A program made the translations under genes and the position numbers. Source: a virus. From it: a DNA stretch of 34,572 bases. Positions 15,276 to 21,497 of the stretch are shown piece after piece. Below the pieces are notes generated by a model. The model made no database searches and had not been told where the DNA came from. It saw only the letters and a list, made by a program, of their open reading frames with translations. How positions within the stretch are numbered: the first letter of the stretch is position 1; each line of letters starts with the position of its first letter. The DNA lies in the IMG/VR virus record IMGVR_UViG_3300037041_001506, positions 1 to 34,572 of that record; one strand, 5' to 3'.

Positions 15276-15553
15276 TTCATTTTTCCTTTATACGGGGGAA
15301 TAAACCTTTGTCCGTACCTGTGATCTTTGATCGAATCGATTAGATTGAATACCATTTGATGGTTTCGATTTTCGCCTTCGATGAACACCCGAATGATCAT
15401 GTCTTCGATTTCCGGGTATTGATCAAAACAGCTACTACAAACGCCATACCATTCTCTCGCGTCGTCCCTCACGCTTTGCCTAAACGCCAAAACCTTTTTG
15501 CTTTTTGTGCAAGCCGTGAAACAAATACAACACACTCTCTCTAAATTTCTCAT
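15269..15553 (-). CDS. Cysteine-containing hypothetical protein, possible zinc binder
   Basis: This 94-residue protein has CCICFTAC near residues 8-15 and CSSCFDQYP near 39-47. Together these could bind one zinc ion in a ribbon- or treble-clef-like unit. The remainder is charged and helical (EIEDMIIRVFIEGENRNHQM), with a basic C-terminus (PPYKGKMKC). It overlaps the HTH gene upstream by 4 bases (ATGA) and the following gene by 7, so all three are translated as a unit. There is no specific family match. A regulatory or nucleic-acid-binding role is suggested only by the metal-binding pattern and the neighbouring HTH gene. Confidence 0.65.
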   Translation of the reverse strand: MRNLERVCCICFTACTKSKKVLAFRQSVRDDAREWYGVCSSCFDQYPEIEDMIIRVFIEGENRNHQMVFNLIDSIKDHRYGQRFIPPYKGKMKC

Positions 15554-15798
15554 TTTGTTTTCCCTTTTTTCGGTCTGCCCATTGGTCTGGGTTCGGGGAC
15601 GATGTATCCCTCGATCTCATACCGGGCTATTCTCTGAAGGATTGTCCTTCTACACACTTTGATTGCTTTCCCCGTATCGGTCCTATTCCCATCATGCCTA
15701 TGAAGCATTGCGATCAAATAGCAAGCTTCCACCTGATCGGCGCTAATCCCATTTGGTATTTTCGACATGATCTTTATAACGTCGTCTAGTTTTCCCAT
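15550..15798 (-). CDS. Fis-type helix-turn-helix DNA-binding protein
   Basis: This 82-residue protein contains a clear helix-turn-helix of the Fis/NtrC C-terminal type: YLIAMLHRHDGNRTDTGKAI then KVCRRTILQRIARYEIEGY (residues about 27-65). The glycine-asparagine-arginine-threonine corner and the Arg-Arg-Thr-(I/L) recognition helix are typical. The C-terminus is basic with an AT-hook-like GRPKKGK, which would add minor-groove contacts. AGGTG precedes the ATG. It sits between the glycosyltransferase and structural genes in the late-strand operon, so it may switch on late transcription or act on the host. The target is unknown. Confidence 0.75.
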   Translation of the reverse strand: MGKLDDVIKIMSKIPNGISADQVEACYLIAMLHRHDGNRTDTGKAIKVCRRTILQRIARYEIEGYIVPEPRPMGRPKKGKTK

Positions 15799-15834
15799 TT
15801 AATCACCTAAAATAAGATTTTGGCGCATTATCCG

Positions 15835-16587
15835 TCAGTTTTTTTTTTCATTCGATAATGGTACTACAAAATCTTCTAAGTTTAAATTTTTACCAAATGG
15901 GGCCGTTTTTCTTCCAGACCAGTTATCCCCAAACTTGGATCCACCCGATTCTAAGTGATACGTGTAAAATTCTGGCAGTAACACCCGTCTTTCTCGGGGC
16001 CATTGAACCGAGAAAAGGACGTCCGAATGCTCGGCGTTGCCCGCAATGATTGGATACGTCCGCCGCTGAGATGAATGGAACAACTGAAAAAACCCTAGTG
16101 GAACCCAGCCATATTCCTTATGAACAATCCTTGATCCTAAAGGGAACTCCGATTGTGGAGTGACAAGAAACCGCCATGCGTGTTGCGGGCAAATCTTGTG
16201 CTTGTTCTTCTCCCAGTTTTCGAATGACACACTATTTAGCCGATCACAGCCATAGATGTTCTTCTTGTCCAGTTTTGCCGCGTCAAGGCATCGGCGAAAC
16301 CTATGCGGCAAAAGAATGTCCGCGTCCATATGAAGTACCCAATCATCATGCCTAAGATGCGATAGTCCCAAATTTATTGCGCGCCCTTTATTAAAGCGAT
16401 CCCCATCATCATGAAATATATCGGTTTTTATACAATCAACCGAGTATTTATCGCATAGTTTCCCGGTCCTTTTGTCGTCTGGGTGTGTCACTACGACAAG
16501 CCTGTCGAGTAGCTCTATGTTTTCCGGGAGTGTGTGTTCTAAGAAATCACTATAATTGTAGCAAACTACTACAGCCTCAATTTTCAT
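15835..16587 (-). CDS. Glycosyltransferase, GT-A fold (family 2-like)
   Basis: This 250-residue protein begins IEAVVVCYNYSDFLEHTLPE, the nucleotide-binding first strand and loop of family 2 transferases. It has the metal-binding Asp-x-Asp motif in VLHMDADILLP near residue 90, preceded by NKGRAINLGLSHL, the usual acceptor-side helix. The family moves a sugar from a nucleotide-sugar donor to an acceptor. In phages such enzymes modify the host surface antigen, phage DNA or virion proteins. It overlaps the amidase gene by 4 bases. The last codons contain an A10 run (15839-15848); a +1 slip would add about a dozen residues and end just before the next gene. Acceptor and donor are unknown. Confidence 0.85.
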   Translation of the reverse strand: MKIEAVVVCYNYSDFLEHTLPENIELLDRLVVVTHPDDKRTGKLCDKYSVDCIKTDIFHDDGDRFNKGRAINLGLSHLRHDDWVLHMDADILLPHRFRRCLDAAKLDKKNIYGCDRLNSVSFENWEKNKHKICPQHAWRFLVTPQSEFPLGSRIVHKEYGWVPLGFFQLFHSSQRRTYPIIAGNAEHSDVLFSVQWPRERRVLLPEFYTYHLESGGSKFGDNWSGRKTAPFGKNLNLEDFVVPLSNEKKN

Positions 16588-17027
16588 CCGTCCGCCTTGA
16601 TTAATTTTTTAAACAAATCCATGTCGATCCCTGGACACGATTTATTCGGGTTAAAATGATTGTGAGCATACCAATTTTTCACACTAAAATTAAACATTAA
16701 ATTTATCTGTCGGTACAACGTCGATAGGGATTCGATCTGGAACCGAGAAGGTGATTTCATTCCCACGTAGCACACTCCAATTGACCTGTGGTTCTCGTGT
16801 GCGCAATGCGCCCCCATCTCAACGAAATCCTTAAGACAATCGCGGCCAGATTGGATTAGGCCCGCTCTTGTTACGACGAAATGATAGCCTACTTTTCTAA
16901 AACCTCTCTCTTTATGCCATTTTTCTATATCCAAAATTGTGAATTTATCAAATCCGCTATCGGTTTCTACAAAATCGGGTGTGGCAGAACAGTGAAGGAT
17001 CACAATTTCCGGTTTGATAAGAGACAT
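16584..17027 (-). CDS. N-acetylmuramoyl-L-alanine amidase (T7 lysozyme-like endolysin)
   Basis: This 147-residue protein has the complete Amidase_2/PGRP pattern. Zinc ligands are predicted as His12 (ILHCSAT), His122 (YAHNHFNP) and Cys131 (NKSCPG). Tyr48 (GYHFVV) and Lys129 correspond to the catalytic Tyr and Lys of T7 lysozyme. GAHCAHEN and SIGVCYVG are further family signatures. The length is close to T7 lysozyme (about 150). It cuts the bond between muramic acid and L-alanine in peptidoglycan. There is no signal peptide or membrane segment, so a holin would be needed for release. GAGGA precedes the start. It follows the replication gene, and whether it also binds an RNA polymerase, as the T7 protein does, is unlikely because no phage polymerase is present. 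Confidence 0.93.
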   Translation of the reverse strand: MSLIKPEIVILHCSATPDFVETDSGFDKFTILDIEKWHKERGFRKVGYHFVVTRAGLIQSGRDCLKDFVEMGAHCAHENHRSIGVCYVGMKSPSRFQIESLSTLYRQINLMFNFSVKNWYAHNHFNPNKSCPGIDMDLFKKLIKADG

Positions 17028-17039
17028 AGCTATCCTCGT

Positions 17040-17942
17040 TTAGGTTTTATTGGTTTCTTTTATTACTTTGAACTTACTAAGAAAATTCGGCTTTGGTTTT
17101 TTTTCTTCTCGGGGATTTTCCTTCGGACTATCAGATCCAGATTGCCAGTGCAATAACTCAACTTTTATTTCCTCCGGAGGCGTGATTTTCTCGTTACCTA
17201 CAAACCGTCTAAGAAGCCCCTCAAACCGTTCGATGTTATCGGGCTTATCTTCTATGTCCCCATTTGCAAAAGCCCTCTCAATAGCCAAGAATGGTTCTAA
17301 ACCGTATTTTTGATGGAATGTCTCAAAGTGAGCGTTCTTTATATCTTGATGCATCGGGGTTTTATCGTTCCAATTGATACTGACCATTCCAATTCTCTTT
17401 GCATTTTTGATTTCAGAAAAAAGAGAGGGGGGTTTAGGGGGGTTTCCCCCCTTTTCTTCCCTGACCGGAATCTTTTTTTCTTTTTCTTTTTTTATTAGGG
17501 ACGGAACTGAGGGTACGGAACTTGGGTGCACGCCATGCCCCCGGGGGGGTGCACCGCATGCACCCGGGGGGGGTGTCTGTGAGACACCGGGGGGGGGTGC
17601 ACCGCATGCACCCCCTACTTGGTACTCATCGAATAACTTTTCCCCAAGTTTAAAGTAGGATGCGCTATCGGCCCCGGACGCCCTTACTTCCCTCTCTTTC
17701 TCAAGGTAGCCTTTCGCCACTAATTTATCCAATATCCCCATTACACCCCTTTTGCTAAGCCCGGTTTCTTCCATAAACCCCGATATCGCCATGAATCGCC
17801 ATTCCCGGAAATCACTCCCTTTGGAATACGTCAGATTGGATGCAAAAACTGCTAACACCCATTTTTCTAATGGCTTTAGATTAGGATTAAACTTGATTGC
17901 GTTGAGAAGCCGCCCGCCCGATGTTTTGACTGGTTTTGTCAT
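17040..17942 (-). CDS. Replication initiator, lambda O-like, with internal origin
   Basis: This 300-residue protein has an N-terminal winged-helix domain (residues 1-95), with LKPLEKWVLAVFASN and ETGLSKRGVMGILDKLVAKG as the DNA-reading part. This resembles the N-terminus of phage replication protein O. Residues 111-142 are four eight-residue Gly/Pro repeats (GACGAPPP, GVSQTPPP, GACGAPPR, GHGVHPSS), encoded by the iteron array described separately. A Lys/Glu-rich linker follows (KKEKEKK). The C-terminal domain (about 165-300) ends in a basic tail and may recruit the host helicase or its loader. It is the first gene after the divergent control region. No phage helicase or polymerase is present, so it probably opens the origin for the host replisome. 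The O-like call rests on domain order and the embedded repeats. Confidence 0.7.
   Translation of the reverse strand: MTKPVKTSGGRLLNAIKFNPNLKPLEKWVLAVFASNLTYSKGSDFREWRFMAISGFMEETGLSKRGVMGILDKLVAKGYLEKEREVRASGADSASYFKLGEKLFDEYQVGGACGAPPPGVSQTPPPGACGAPPRGHGVHPSSVPSVPSLIKKEKEKKIPVREEKGGNPPKPPSLFSEIKNAKRIGMVSINWNDKTPMHQDIKNAHFETFHQKYGLEPFLAIERAFANGDIEDKPDNIERFEGLLRRFVGNEKITPPEEIKVELLHWQSGSDSPKENPREEKKPKPNFLSKFKVIKETNKT
17470..17612. other. Candidate replication origin: four dyad iterons plus A/T-rich region
   Basis: Four 17-bp units, each an inverted repeat, lie at 17525-17541, 17548-17564, 17572-17588 and 17596-17612, starting every 23-24 bp. Units 2 and 4 are identical (GGTGCACCGCATGCACC). Unit 3 is GGTGTCTGTGAGACACC, and unit 1 is a degenerate copy. 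C/G runs separate the units. Beside them, on the C-terminal coding side, 17470-17505 is nearly all T with some C. This matches the lambda origin inside gene O: four dyad iterons followed by an A+T-rich unwinding region. Confidence 0.65.
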
Positions 17943-17968
17943 TGCAAAAGCTTTCTTTTTACTCTTGC

Positions 17969-18038
17969 TCGCATGACCAAAAACGGTTATGTTGTTTTTG
18001 GAATTTGGTGTGACTAACTTACCGTTATTGTCATGCGA
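17969..18038. promoter_or_regulatory. Long inverted repeat in divergent control region
   Basis: The arms are TCGCATGACCAAAAACGGT (17969-17987) and ACCGTTATTGTCATGCGA (18021-18038). The second is the reverse complement of the first apart from a short central difference. The arms flank 33 bases midway between the initiator gene (minus) and the plus-strand operon. They look like a pair of operator sites for one regulator controlling both directions. Confidence 0.6.
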
Positions 18039-18057
18039 ACATTATGGTCAGTTTAAA
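18028..18057 (+). promoter_or_regulatory. Predicted promoter for plus-strand operon 18095-19179
   Basis: TTGTCA (18028-18033, 5 of 6 matches) is followed after 18 bases by TTTAAA (18052-18057, 4 of 6). The -35 lies inside the right arm of the long inverted repeat and the -10 lies in the loop of the palindrome at 18044-18067, so binding at either dyad would block it. Confidence 0.4.
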
Positions 18058-18067
18058 AGCTGACCAT
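18044..18067. promoter_or_regulatory. Palindromic site ATGGTCAG/CTGACCAT, probable operator
   Basis: A perfect 8-bp inverted repeat is separated by 8 A/T-rich bases. A T-rich stretch follows on the plus strand, so it could also act as an intrinsic terminator or leader attenuator. GGTCA half-sites recur nearby at 18083 and, inverted, in the arm at 17973, which favours an operator family. Confidence 0.45.
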
Positions 18068-18094
18068 TTTTGTTTTATCAAAGGTCAAAAGTGA

Positions 18095-18445
18095 ATGCGT
18101 AAAAACAATTACCTCTTACATGATTTTATGTCAACCACAGATGCGTCAAAACAGATCATATACCGCGCTATAAGAAGATACCCGGATTTGACCGATTCAC
18201 AGAAAGATACACTGATTACGCTACATAAGAGCATTGAGCGCTTCGGCCCCAAAATGACGGTTCTAACGATCTCAAAGCAGCTACCATACACCAAAGAGAC
18301 CGTCCAAAAATGTCTTACCAGAAGCAAGCGGGCGGGCCTTATCACTTCCGAATCCTGCGGACACCAAAACCCGTTTAACATTTTTGGTTTTACTACCAAG
18401 ATTGCAGATTTCATCAATTTTACAGATTGCCAAGACACCGAATAA
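18095..18445 (+). CDS. Putative winged-helix regulatory protein
   Basis: This 116-residue protein is the first gene of the plus-strand operon, transcribed away from the initiator. After a short lead, ASKQIIYRAIRRYPDLTDSQ and DTLITLHKSIERFGPKMTVL form helices. TISKQLPYTKETVQKCLTRS with KRAGLITSESCG has the layout of a winged-helix DNA reader: a recognition helix starting at YTKETVQ and a wing around GLITSE. Its place beside the dyad-rich control region fits an autoregulator of the divergent promoters. The ribosome site is weak (AAAGG, long spacing). It is the best candidate for the phage's early regulator, but no named repressor family is recognised. Confidence 0.6.
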   Translation: MRKNNYLLHDFMSTTDASKQIIYRAIRRYPDLTDSQKDTLITLHKSIERFGPKMTVLTISKQLPYTKETVQKCLTRSKRAGLITSESCGHQNPFNIFGFTTKIADFINFTDCQDTE

Positions 18446-18486
18446 ACCCGACTATGGATGGATAACTCCCATTCATAGGACCACGC

Positions 18487-18690
18487 ATGGAAAAAGAACC
18501 CGTCATACGGCTAAATTCGATCGAAACAAACCACATCAAGGAAGTTAATATCTGCCGGGCAAACCTGGACCTGCCCCTGCTTAAGATAAAAACCCGGCGT
18601 TGCCTACGTTGTGGCATACTATTCGAATCAACGGGGGCAAGGTATTGTGGATGCCCCGTGATCATTAACGAATACACCCCGGAATGGTGA
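18487..18690 (+). CDS. Small zinc-finger-like protein
   Basis: This 67-residue protein is the second gene of the plus-strand operon. Residues 39-54 hold CLRCG...YCGC (Cys39, Cys42, Cys54 and Cys56), a likely one-zinc knuckle. The first half is polar helix (EPVIRLNSIETNHIKEVNIC). AGGA lies 8 bases before the ATG, and a near-palindrome spans the gap after the previous gene. It ends 3 bases before the resolvase start, so the two are translated together. A nucleic-acid-binding accessory role is possible but unproven. Confidence 0.65.
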   Translation: MEKEPVIRLNSIETNHIKEVNICRANLDLPLLKIKTRRCLRCGILFESTGARYCGCPVIINEYTPEW

Positions 18691-18693
18691 CAT

Positions 18694-19179
18694 ATGCAGG
18701 TTATAGGGATTGATCCAGGGAAGCATGGATGCATTGTAGCGCTTGATAGCGACACCCATGAAGCCCATTGGCTTAACATGCCATTTCGAGAAGATGGGAT
18801 TCTTGACCTGGGTATCATAAACACCAAAGTGAAGCCCTATTGGTCTGGGATGATCTATCTGGAAAAGGTACACGGTAGATCTGGCTGGGGCGCTACCCAA
18901 GTGTTTGGGTTCGGCGTGAACTATGGTCAGGTACTTGGCTGGCTACACGACAAACCGCACACTCTAATCACCCCAAAGAAATGGCAATCAATAGCCCATG
19001 TCGGAACATTTGGTGAAAATCCCAAACTTAGGTCACACCAATCATTCATTCGGCTTAACCCATCGACAACGATCCGTAAGAAGGACAATGGGCTTATCGA
19101 TGCGTTCCATATAGCGCGGTTTGGTCTGTTTTTTAACGGGGTTCAATTCCGCGATGATTGGGAATTTATCGGGCTTTAA
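18694..19179 (+). CDS. RuvC-like Holliday junction resolvase
   Basis: This 161-residue protein opens with VIGIDPGKHGCIVAL (Asp7), the first strand of the RuvC/RNase H fold. It continues with IYLEKVHGRSGWGATQVFGF (Glu57), VNYGQVLGWL, HTLITPKKWQ and NGLIDAFHIARFG (Asp136, His139). These are the motifs of phage RuvC-like resolvases, and the acidic residues hold the catalytic metal ions. The enzyme cuts four-way or branched DNA, which clears recombination and replication intermediates before packaging. It complements the exonuclease and ERF protein encoded on the other strand. It ends the plus operon, with a strong terminator about 90 bases downstream. Confidence 0.9.
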   Translation: MQVIGIDPGKHGCIVALDSDTHEAHWLNMPFREDGILDLGIINTKVKPYWSGMIYLEKVHGRSGWGATQVFGFGVNYGQVLGWLHDKPHTLITPKKWQSIAHVGTFGENPKLRSHQSFIRLNPSTTIRKKDNGLIDAFHIARFGLFFNGVQFRDDWEFIGL

Positions 19180-19265
19180 AAAAAGAGTTGCGCCTACACC
19201 GAACATAAGCCAAACTTATATACGTTTTCCTTATATCGGATTGTTATTAAGTAGCACACTCTCAT

Positions 19266-19293
19266 TGCCGGTCTCTCCATGACCGGCATTTTT
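19266..19293 (+). terminator. Rho-independent terminator after the resolvase gene
   Basis: The stem TGCCGGTC/GACCGGCA (19266-19273 and 19281-19288) has a 7-base loop and is followed by TTTTTAT. It would end the 18095-19179 transcript. Its last bases overlap the stop of the convergent minus-strand gene. The minus-strand copy has no T-run after the stem. Confidence 0.85.
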
Positions 19294-19471
19294 ATACCCC
19301 AAACTTAGAATGCAGAAACGGCAATAATCCGACAAACCACTGAATAATCGTTATGGTTCCAAAGAAAGCAGTAATGGTCAAATACGCAATAAGCGCTATC
19401 TGAATTACAAAATCAAGTTTGCTATAGCTGCAATCTTGTTTGAAACGCAATCTATCATCTTTTTTCCACAT
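19292..19471 (-). CDS. Small membrane protein at the end of the recombination operon
   Basis: The ATG at 19471 is chosen because GAGGG lies 5 bases before it and it begins just after the ERF stop; an upstream in-frame ATG at 19522 lies inside that gene. The 59-residue product has a charged start (MWKKDDRLRFKQD), then one long or two short hydrophobic segments (FVIQIALIAYLTITAFFGTI, IIQWFVGLLPF). It is an inner-membrane protein of holin-like size, but it lies in an early-type operon, so an anti-host or superinfection role is equally possible. No family is recognised. Confidence 0.65.
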   Translation of the reverse strand: MWKKDDRLRFKQDCSYSKLDFVIQIALIAYLTITAFFGTITIIQWFVGLLPFLHSKFGV

Positions 19472-19478
19472 GGTTCCC

Positions 19479-20153
19479 TCACATGTTTTCGATCTTAGAT
19501 CTTGCCGAAACCTTAGCCGCATTTATCACTTCAGAAGGTTTCGCGCCCATCTTGATTTCTGTCGCAAGCGATCTTAGAAGCGCAAAATCTTGATCTGTCA
19601 TCGTATCAAGCGGTTTTTTTACGTAAAGTTCGAGTTCTCTTGGACTAACTCCCAAACCTGAAAAATACCTAACCGTATCATTAACCTTTTCTTCTAGTTC
19701 GCTTGGTATTTCTTTTGCGTTCTTCTGCTTTACATCATGGCTTATTGTGTCGGGATCTTCAATATCATCTGTCGGGATCGTGAATATTTGCAGCAATGCA
19801 TATTTATGCGCTATCGACATGCATTTATTGATACATTTATCGCCATAGTCTATTCCTTCCCCCCATGTAGAAGCTGTTACCGAGCTACCATCGGGGGCGA
19901 AAAAGGCATATTCCATTTCTAAGACTATATGAAGCCCGGATCCGCCTTTTGCCGTTGTAATTTCCTTTTCTTTGATGATCCGTACGACTCGCGGGACGCA
20001 GAAGATGTCGTTACTTGCCAGCGCTTCATGTACGCCGTTATAGATCGCGTCAATGCCCCTAAACTTGAAGTTCTGAGCGCGGTTATGATCGTCTTTAGCG
20101 ATAGCGCGGATTTGCTTCGATGCGTCCGCCATTCTTTTATAGATTTCCATCAT
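19479..20153 (-). CDS. erf: ERF-family single-strand DNA annealing protein
   Basis: This 224-residue protein matches the ERF family. NFKFRGIDAIYNGVHEAL at residues 28-45 corresponds to the conserved N-(Y/F)-K-(F/Y)-(R/V)-x-(I/V)-x-x-(V/I) start, and GEGIDYGDKCINKCMSIAHK followed by YALLQIFTIPTDD at about 98-130 is the second hallmark. These proteins pair complementary single strands during recombination and genome circularisation. The C-terminal 90 residues are helical and variable, as usual. GGGGAG lies before the ATG, and the start overlaps the stop of a 20-codon ORF. With the upstream exonuclease it forms a classical exonuclease-annealase pair. Confidence 0.92.
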   Translation of the reverse strand: MMEIYKRMADASKQIRAIAKDDHNRAQNFKFRGIDAIYNGVHEALASNDIFCVPRVVRIIKEKEITTAKGGSGLHIVLEMEYAFFAPDGSSVTASTWGEGIDYGDKCINKCMSIAHKYALLQIFTIPTDDIEDPDTISHDVKQKNAKEIPSELEEKVNDTVRYFSGLGVSPRELELYVKKPLDTMTDQDFALLRSLATEIKMGAKPSEVINAAKVSARSKIENM

Positions 20154-20212
20154 TTGTACTCCCCTGATTTAAGCTTACCTAAGATATACTGAATAGCTTC
20201 TGTTATATTCAT
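20150..20212 (-). CDS. 20-residue ORF coupled to neighbours on both sides
   Basis: The frame encodes MNITEAIQYILGKLKSGEYK. Its ATG overlaps the stop of the DUF7694-like gene (ATGA) and its own TGA overlaps the ATG of the ERF gene. AAGGTG precedes it at good spacing. It exactly fills the gap between two real genes. It may be a genuine microprotein (a short amphipathic helix) or a coupling leader for the annealase. Confidence 0.5.
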   Translation of the reverse strand: MNITEAIQYILGKLKSGEYK

Positions 20213-20565
20213 ACCATCACCTTATTTGGCATTTCAAAATCATTTCCGATCTTTCTCCAGAGATGTAAGCAGTATTCATGAATATTAACGTAATCAGATT
20301 TTGGCGGGTGAATTTGGACCACGGTGTCATCTTCCGACCAAAAAAGGTTTTTAATAAAACACATCTCGTTCCAGTTTGGACAACGATTTCTTAACGATAC
20401 TGATACATGTTCCCATCCAGTTAACTCACCATCGTCACAAATAACAAATATGGTATTTGATTGATATGGAACAACAAAAGACCCGCGAGTACAACCAGGG
20501 GGCGTTCCCATAACCCCTTCCTTTGTTTTAATTCTATATTGCTCAACTTCTTTTTTTAATTTCAT
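20209..20565 (-). CDS. DUF7694-like conserved phage protein
   Basis: This 118-residue protein starts at the ATG at 20565 (GGAG 7 bases before it), not at 20583, which lies inside the exonuclease gene. Conserved-looking blocks are GWEHVSVSLRNRCPNWNEMC, FIKNLFWSEDDTVVQIHPPK and NIHEYCLHLWRK. This Trp-x-His-Val-Ser to His-Pro-Pro to Cys-Leu-His-Leu-Trp pattern recurs in many phage proteins, and I believe the family is called DUF7694. Its function is unknown. It lies between the exonuclease and the annealase, so a DNA-metabolism role is possible. Confidence 0.7.
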   Translation of the reverse strand: MKLKKEVEQYRIKTKEGVMGTPPGCTRGSFVVPYQSNTIFVICDDGELTGWEHVSVSLRNRCPNWNEMCFIKNLFWSEDDTVVQIHPPKSDYVNIHEYCLHLWRKIGNDFEMPNKVMV

Positions 20566-20567
20566 AC

Positions 20568-21374
20568 TTATTCTCCAATCCAAGTAGGGGCGTTTAGTAT
20601 CATAATTTCTTCTTTCACAGATGGGTAGCTTTGGTTTTCTTTACACTCTTTGTAAAGGTCCATTGCTGCGGTTATCAGTTTGTGTCCCTCGATTAACCAG
20701 CGTGTGTCGGGTTCATATAGATAGATCTTGTATGGGGCCGATGATTCTACCGTGATCCATATGAAATCCGACCAAGCTTCCCCTGTGATTTCTGCCATTG
20801 CTGTCAAATAAAACGCCGCCTGGGAATGATAACAGAAATCTAATACAGAATTTTTAAAAGCCCTTTCATGTCCACACTTTGTCGTCTTTAGATCGAGAAT
20901 AATCTTCTGATCGGGCAACGTGAAATCTGTCCGAAACTTGCATGGGACGCCCAGAAAATCAAAGAACCCGCTCACTTCATACTTACGATTTTCCGCCCTT
21001 AAAAGCTTGCCCAGTATATTGTGGTTTTGCGCGGCATCTAGTATATACTTACAGGCTTCGTATTCATCTGGGGTGATCACCGTTTTTCCTGCCGCGCCTG
21101 CTAAAAATTCAGCATACTGCTCTTTTCCTGCTTTAGTCCGCCTATCAAATTCGGGGATCACCACAACACTGTCGGCAAATTTCTCGTGTTCAAATACAGC
21201 CGCGTGAACTGCAGTTCCGAATTCCATTGCTGCCGATTTTTTCCGGGGATGATTCTCCGACCACCAATAGTCAAGCGGGGTGTTTGGGGGAAATAGGTTT
21301 TTAAGGGAACTATGGTTAAGTTCCGGACGCGCCTGATATTCATCAAAAGGCAGACCATAAATTAGCTCGTTCAT
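20568..21374 (-). CDS. PD-(D/E)XK exonuclease, RecE/exodeoxyribonuclease VIII-like
   Basis: This 268-residue protein has the motifs of the PDDEXK-like phage exonuclease family. FGTAVHAAVFE (about 52-62) is the first helix with the His/Glu region, KFRTDFTLPDQKI (Asp149) and ILDLKTTKCG (Asp160, Lys162) form the nuclease core, and YHSQAAFYL is the conserved Gln helix. Such enzymes resect double-stranded ends 5' to 3' and hand the 3' strand to an annealing protein, here the ERF protein two genes downstream. AAGGAG lies 5 bases before the start, with a strong promoter upstream. It is the first gene of the recombination operon. Confidence 0.9.
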   Translation of the reverse strand: MNELIYGLPFDEYQARPELNHSSLKNLFPPNTPLDYWWSENHPRKKSAAMEFGTAVHAAVFEHEKFADSVVVIPEFDRRTKAGKEQYAEFLAGAAGKTVITPDEYEACKYILDAAQNHNILGKLLRAENRKYEVSGFFDFLGVPCKFRTDFTLPDQKIILDLKTTKCGHERAFKNSVLDFCYHSQAAFYLTAMAEITGEAWSDFIWITVESSAPYKIYLYEPDTRWLIEGHKLITAAMDLYKECKENQSYPSVKEEIMILNAPTWIGE

Positions 21375-21417
21375 GTAACTCCTTATAATATCTGATTATT
21401 AACACACTGTGACAAAT

Positions 21418-21446
21418 ACTTTAGTGTGAAATTTATGTATTGTCAA
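21418..21446 (-). promoter_or_regulatory. Promoter of the recombination operon
   Basis: On the minus strand, TTGACA (21441-21446, perfect consensus) and TAAAGT (21418-21423, 4 of 6) are 17 bases apart. Transcription would start near 21411, about 37 bases before the exonuclease ATG. A short inverted repeat (CACACT/AGTGTG) spans the -10 and could be an operator. Confidence 0.65.
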
Positions 21447-21468
21447 ACTGTCGTTTATGGGGTACTTT
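21440..21468 (+). promoter_or_regulatory. Predicted divergent promoter for 21498-22138
   Basis: TTGTCA (21440-21445) and TACTTT (21463-21468) are 17 bases apart. The -35 is nearly superimposed on that of the opposite promoter, so the two should compete for RNA polymerase. The -10 matches poorly (3 of 6), so the call is tentative. Confidence 0.35.
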
Positions 21469-21497
21469 CGGACATCAATAATATAGGGAGTTAACCG

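Noticed and set aside
17525-17612. Spaced palindromic repeats considered as CRISPR or tandem terminators
   Set aside because: The spacers are only G/C runs of about 7 bases, no T-tracts follow, and the array lies inside an open coding frame.
18044-18067. Palindrome followed by T-rich bases considered as an intrinsic terminator
   Set aside because: It lies upstream of the plus operon with no gene to terminate and overlaps the predicted -10; an operator role fits better, although attenuation is not excluded.
18109-18438. Minus-strand open frame opposite the HTH gene
   Set aside because: It has no ribosome site and no plausible fold; the plus-strand frame has winged-helix features and operon context.
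19180-19291. Intergenic stretch checked for tRNA or small RNA
   Set aside because: Only the terminator hairpin is visible; no cloverleaf could be drawn here, and I saw no tRNA elsewhere in the window.
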